Assembly: GCF_022682495.2 (NCBI RefSeq)
Contig: NC_071389.1
Coordinates: 59,914,239-59,978,238, forward strand
Source of the DNA: Desmodus rotundus
Lineage: Eukaryota > Chordata > Mammalia > Chiroptera > Phyllostomidae
Direction of reading: 5' to 3'
Length of the DNA: 64,000 nucleotides
Under the pieces are notes generated by a model. That model was not told the DNA's origin, searched no databases, and saw only the letters and a program-made list of their open reading frames with translations. The translations under genes were made by a program, and so were the position numbers. Shown here in pieces: positions 59,780-64,000 of this stretch (its first letter is position 1; every line of letters starts with the position of its first letter).

Positions 59780-60299
59780 AGTCAATGATGTGGATCAGAA
59801 GGACACCAGCCTATGAAGTAAGCTGTGCAAGATCTTGAAAAGGCCTGCAAACCATGCTAACAAATTTCAAATTTATCAGAAAGGCAGTGGGAAGTCATTC
59901 AGGGTTTTGCATAGGAATTGACATGGTCATATTTGTGTTTTTGAAAGGTCAGTCTTGCTTTAGGCTGGAGAATTTCCTGGAAGAAGACAAGACTGAACAC
60001 TGGGGAACCACTTGAAAAAAAACTATTGCAGCAATCCAGGTAGGTTATGATCTAGGGCTCAGCTCGGGTAGCAGCAGGAGGAAGAAACAGATGGATTTGA
60101 AAGATATTTAGGAGATAGAATCAACAGGGGAAATGACTGTGATAGGTGAGGGAGAGGGAAGATTCAGGAATGGCACTTGGGTTTCTGGCCAGGACAATAG
60201 AGGATGATGATGCCATTTGACAAACACAGGAAGAGTTGTGGGTATTGGCAGTAAAAATGATTTTAGCTGGAAATCAGTTGAACTAACATTTCCTGTGAG

Positions 60300-60335
<36 letters not shown>

Positions 60336-60480
60336 TGAATGCAGGTTGAAATAGTAGGCTATGACTATGGAATATAAGCCAGTTGGTAAAAAAGTGAAAA
60401 TTTGAAAGTGATGATAGATAAGGGGGGAAAAAGAGGTCAAGGTCTGGAAATTTCGATCTGGATTGTGCTCAGAGAGTGAG
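59780..60480 (-). mobile_element. L2 LINE (ORF2 region), contains (AC)n
   Basis: 'gatcttgaaaaggcctgcaa', 'gcagtgggaagtcattcagg' + gttttgcataggaattgacatggtc and 'actattgcagcaatccaggt' are strong antisense L2 words, followed by 'cttgggtttctggccaggac'. An (AC)15 microsatellite at 60303-60332 has grown inside it. Confidence 0.88.
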
Positions 60481-61914
60481 ATGTCTACACTTACAAATTA
60501 AAAAGTGGACAGATCCTGGTGACGACAAGTGCACGGTGGCTCTGGGCTGATGCGGTGCTGAGGTGGGAGTCCTGGAAGAAGAGGCACTAACAACTCAACT
60601 TAGTGTTATGCCTCCATTTCCCCAGTGCTCATGTGGATGCCTGACTCGGAACTCAGCAGCTGTTGGGGTATAAGTATACTCTGATTAATATCTGTAACCC
60701 ATATACAAGGGGCTCATATGCAAAAGTCTCTGGTTGGTGATCTTTCTGCATCTATGGAGAGAATGGTACCCTTACAGAATGAACGAATGACAGCCCATCT
60801 ACATAGAGTAAATCAGCAGGGACATATGCTTGAAACTACAGACAGGAACTTAATTTTTAATTAACTTAATTAACATATTCACCCCACTATTGGATTGAAT
60901 TCAATTTAATAAAATATATTGCAAATATGGTGGCATAGGTAAAATTAAAGTGTGTGCATAGCCAACATGGAAAAGCTGAAGGAAAAGATTGATTATTGAG
61001 CGGCAAGGATTTAGGAAGCCTTATAAAAGAGATGAAACTTGACCTGAACTTTAGAAGATGGGTTAAAGTTGAAACTAGAGAGAACCTACATTATTTACTA
61101 ATTAAACATTTAATAAGCTTAGGTTTATATACTAAGTCCTCCTCTTTCTGGCTGTAAGCCCCTGCTCAAATTCATTAGTCTTTCAAAATGTAAAATGTTC
61201 ACAACTGTAAAGTGAGAATATTAATATTCTTACTTATAAAAGGTAACTAATTTAAAAAGCTTTTGTCCCATAATAATGGATTAACATGAAAGCACTAAAA
61301 TATTAGTCATCAAAAAGACAAAGATTAAAGAATATAGAGATTATATAAAGAAAACATACATCTTTAAAAATTGGACAAACTTTTGTTGTGAGAGAATTTG
61401 TTAAACAGAATTTGAAAAGTAATTATTGTATCTCAACTATTGGGCAAATGATGTTATCAAAATATACTAAATAATAGAGACTTTTAATGTTGACTAATAA
61501 TTAAAAAAATTAGTGTACAGAGAGTTGTTCTTCATGCCAATAAAATGTGAGTAGAAATATTTCCTGGAATAAAGCATTTAATTACTTGTGCTCAATTCTC
61601 CCATCTCTCGTCCTGCCACAGCAAACCTCTACACCTTAGTGTTGAGATGGAATCATCAAAAAATGTTACCACATTCATTATCCTGATAATTTCAGCCAAT
61701 ACCTGTGGCCAAATTGAATGAAACAGAAAGAAGAACCAAGAGTTGAAAGTTATTTGTCACAGCAACATAATTTAATTTAAAGTCTACTATCTGATCCAGG
61801 CTATGAAGTTGTTTATCACAAATGTGAGAATAGATTAAAAAGAAGGAAGTTCATCTGTTATCTAAGCCTGGACACACATGGTATATTGATAAATCAAGAA
61901 GAAAATATAAAGTT
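60481..61914. other. No gene recognised; weak MIR at 61130-61260
   Basis: 'gctgtaagcccctgctcaaa' + ttcattagtctttcaaaatg, with 'aactgtaaagtgagaatatt', looks like a diverged antisense MIR. The rest is AT-rich unique DNA. Confidence 0.45.
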
Positions 61915-62400
61915 GAGCTATATAATAAATGGTCACTGGTGTATAAAAAGATGCTGAACTTCACTAGCTATTAGAGAAATAACATATATGTAATATATAT
62001 GTAATATATATAATATATATATATACAATGAAATACTACTCAGTCATTAGAAACGATTGATCTTGAGAATTAGTCTGAGCAAAACAAGTCAGACAGAAAA
62101 AAAGTAAAGAACCATATGATTTTACTTATATGTGGAATATAAAACTAAAAGCAAATGAACAAATAAGAAAAACAAACAAAAACTCATAGCCACAGACAAC
62201 AGAATGGTGGTTACAGAGGGAAGGGAAGGTGAGGGGCAGTAAAGGATAAAGGAGATCAAGTATATGATGATAAAAGACAATTTGACTTTGGGTAGGGGGC
62301 ATGCAATGCAATATACAGATGATGTATCATTGTACACCTGAAACCTATATAATCTTATTAACCAATGTCACCCCAATAAATTTAATTCAAAAAGAAAATA
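61915..62400 (+). mobile_element. L1 3' end, relatively young
   Basis: 'aaaagatgctgaacttcact' + agctattagagaaat, (TA)n at 61980-62025, 'caatgaaatactactcagtc', 'ttatatgtggaatataaaac', 'atagccacagacaacagaat' + ggtggttacagagggaaggg, and the terminal 'tgtcaccccaataaatttaa' typical of bat-lineage L1 3' ends. The (TA)n replaces part of the body, so it is internally deleted. Confidence 0.88.
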
Positions 62401-63329
62401 TTTAAAAATGCAAAAAATAAATGGTGATATGTTATATTTTAATATAGACAGTAATGCACTTAATACTACACATATTAGTTATCATCTTTAAAAACATCAT
62501 GTTCTAAGTTTTTATTTTATGCTATGCAGAAAACCCTCCATGTGTCATGTTCCCTTCCCTCTAGGAGTTTTGGTCTAAGGCCAACAATGTAGCACAGACA
62601 CAAGCATAAAGAGAATAAAATATTTTTGTTAAATATGTCAACAGCCTTGATAAAGTGAGAGGCATGGTAAATAGCACAATTAACACTGAAGCCACATGGT
62701 CACGTAACCCTAAATGTGCTCTGTATTTGCTGGATGTCTTGATGGGCATTTCTCCCCTGAGGAGGTAGGTAATCAGTACTGCGGAAGAAGCAAAGGTTAG
62801 GGACATTTGAATAGATAATAGTAAAGGGCTAGGACACAAGAGGAAGTGTAGAGCTGACAGAAGTTCAACTTTGAAACTATGTGTCTTAAGTGAGACTATG
62901 AAGAAGATTACCAAAGTGAGGTCTTCAAACTATCACCCAGGCCTGCAGAACATGACCCACAGGTGGTAAGGTGGTGTCATGGAGCCACCGTACCGTGGAT
63001 AATACCCCACCCATTTCAGTGAAAGTAGATCTCTATGGCAAACTTCCTGGTAGAGCTTTCTGACGCTCTCACTCTTTGAAGAATTAGTGTGGCTGGTTGC
63101 ATTCTGCTTTGCTGAAATATTGCAGACTCTTGGGTCAGCCCCAGGCACAGAATATCTCAGGGAATTGAAAATAAATAAGAGATGTCACTTAAAATGCTCA
63201 GTTCTTCTTAGAGCCGGAAGGCCCCTGAGAAGTGTACGTTTAGGACAGCTGTGAAGAACATGTCATGATTCCGACTCTTCCTTCTGGGCCTCAGAGTAGG
63301 AGGATGGTTTTGAAATGCTGATCTGTTTA
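62401..63329. other. No gene recognised
   Basis: Unique DNA. The 117-codon minus frame at 62561-62914 has no recognised domain. Confidence 0.45.
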
Positions 63330-63940
63330 AAAAGACTCACTGTTGTTTAAAACCCTTCACTAGCTTTCTATTCCACTTAAGCTGGTGGTCTATTATCAGA
63401 GAACCTCAGGAAAAAGGGATAAAATGGCCAAAAAACTACAAATAATATAAACTCTTCCTACCTCTCCAATTCTCTCACCTGCCCCCTATAGTCCCCTCCC
63501 TGGAGCCCTCACCTAGGACTTCCTTCAGCTCCTTCATTGCACAGGCTCCCTCCAACCATGATAATTTCACACAAGCAATGACCTCTACTAAGAATGCTTT
63601 CTCTTCCCCTCTTAGCAAGATCACCTTCACTCATCTCTCAGCTGCATTTATATAACGCTTTTTAGGGAAGTCTTACTAGACTTCCTGGCTAGGTCAAATC
63701 CTCCTGTAACAGGATTTTGTGTCACTCAGCACCTCTCCTTTGTAACCATTGTCAGAGTTGAACTCTTACAATTTGTGTGTGATTCATTAACGGATGTCTG
63801 TTTTCCTCTCTGGAATGCGAGATCCATGAGATAAGAGACCATATATATTTCTGCTTGAGCTTGCTTTGTCAATGCTTACTAAAGTGTCAAGCAAGTAGAA
63901 GACTTTTATTGAATATTGAGTAAATTAATATTGTAGAAAA
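63330..63940 (+). mobile_element. L2 LINE 3' region
   Basis: 'aaaacccttcactagctttc' + tattccacttaagctggtgg, 'ctctcacctgccccctatag', 'agcaagatcaccttcactca' and 'ctggaatgcgagatccatga' follow sense L2, ending 'ttattgaatattgagtaaat'. Confidence 0.82.
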
Positions 63941-64000
63941 ATGATCATACCTCAATGAACAGACGTTCACGTCAAGTCACATACTTAAAATAAAGGTCAA

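Noticed and set aside
60108..60440. 110-codon minus-strand frame with a Cys-Val repeat
   Set aside because: The repeat is the (AC)15 microsatellite, and the flanks are L2 ORF2 on the minus strand.

Overview
The window is vertebrate nuclear DNA, almost certainly from a bat. Seven tRNA-derived SINEs of the chiropteran VES type lie on both strands; each carries the 'gccctggctggtgtggctcag' head, the tRNA-like A and B boxes and a CT-rich, A-rich tail. Mammal-wide fossils surround them (L2, MIR, old L1, MLT1 LTRs), together with younger non-autonomous mariner-type and hAT-type DNA transposons. Base composition is AT-rich. Long ORFs are absent: nearly all open frames are 60-100 codons and fall in repeats or low-complexity DNA.

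I find no protein-coding gene, no rRNA or functional tRNA gene, and no CRISPR or prokaryote-like feature. The window reads as intergenic DNA or the inside of a very large intron. The best coding candidate is a single cassette-like open segment at 21303-21443, which has plausible splice sites, symmetric phase 1-1 and 47 codons. I cannot assign it to a gene.

Layout. 1-5 kb: mostly unique, with an A22 tract and an enhancer-like block (4.2-4.8 kb). 5-9.4 kb: MIR, two back-to-back VES SINEs, L2 pieces and a third VES. 9.4-17.5 kb: mostly unique, with an old minus-strand L1 split by a VES, a CpG-bearing block (11.4-11.6 kb), an enhancer-like block (16 kb) and an inverted MLT1 LTR. 17.6-19 kb: an L2 split by a VES. 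19-21.5 kb: a possible LTR fragment, the best enhancer-like block (20.3-20.9 kb) and the candidate exon. 22-26 kb: VES, a small inverted L1 and a long decayed L1 that hosts a mariner MITE. 29-36 kb: L1 3' ends, an L2 hosting a mariner with a transposase remnant, an MLT1 LTR, a short near-perfect hairpin (33.6 kb) and an L1 split by an LTR-like element. 38-42 kb: a hAT-like transposase remnant, a palindromic DNA element and a 29-bp direct repeat. 43-54 kb: L2, MIR and L1 remains. 54-55 kb: a hAT-like MITE and the last VES. 57-59 kb: two enhancer-like blocks. 59.8-64 kb: L2 and an L1 3' end.

No genes act together here. What can be read is the order of transposon insertions and a few blocks that may be regulatory. 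All repeat-family names come from remembered consensus patterns, without a database search, so boundaries are approximate to about 10-50 bases unless target-site duplications are cited.
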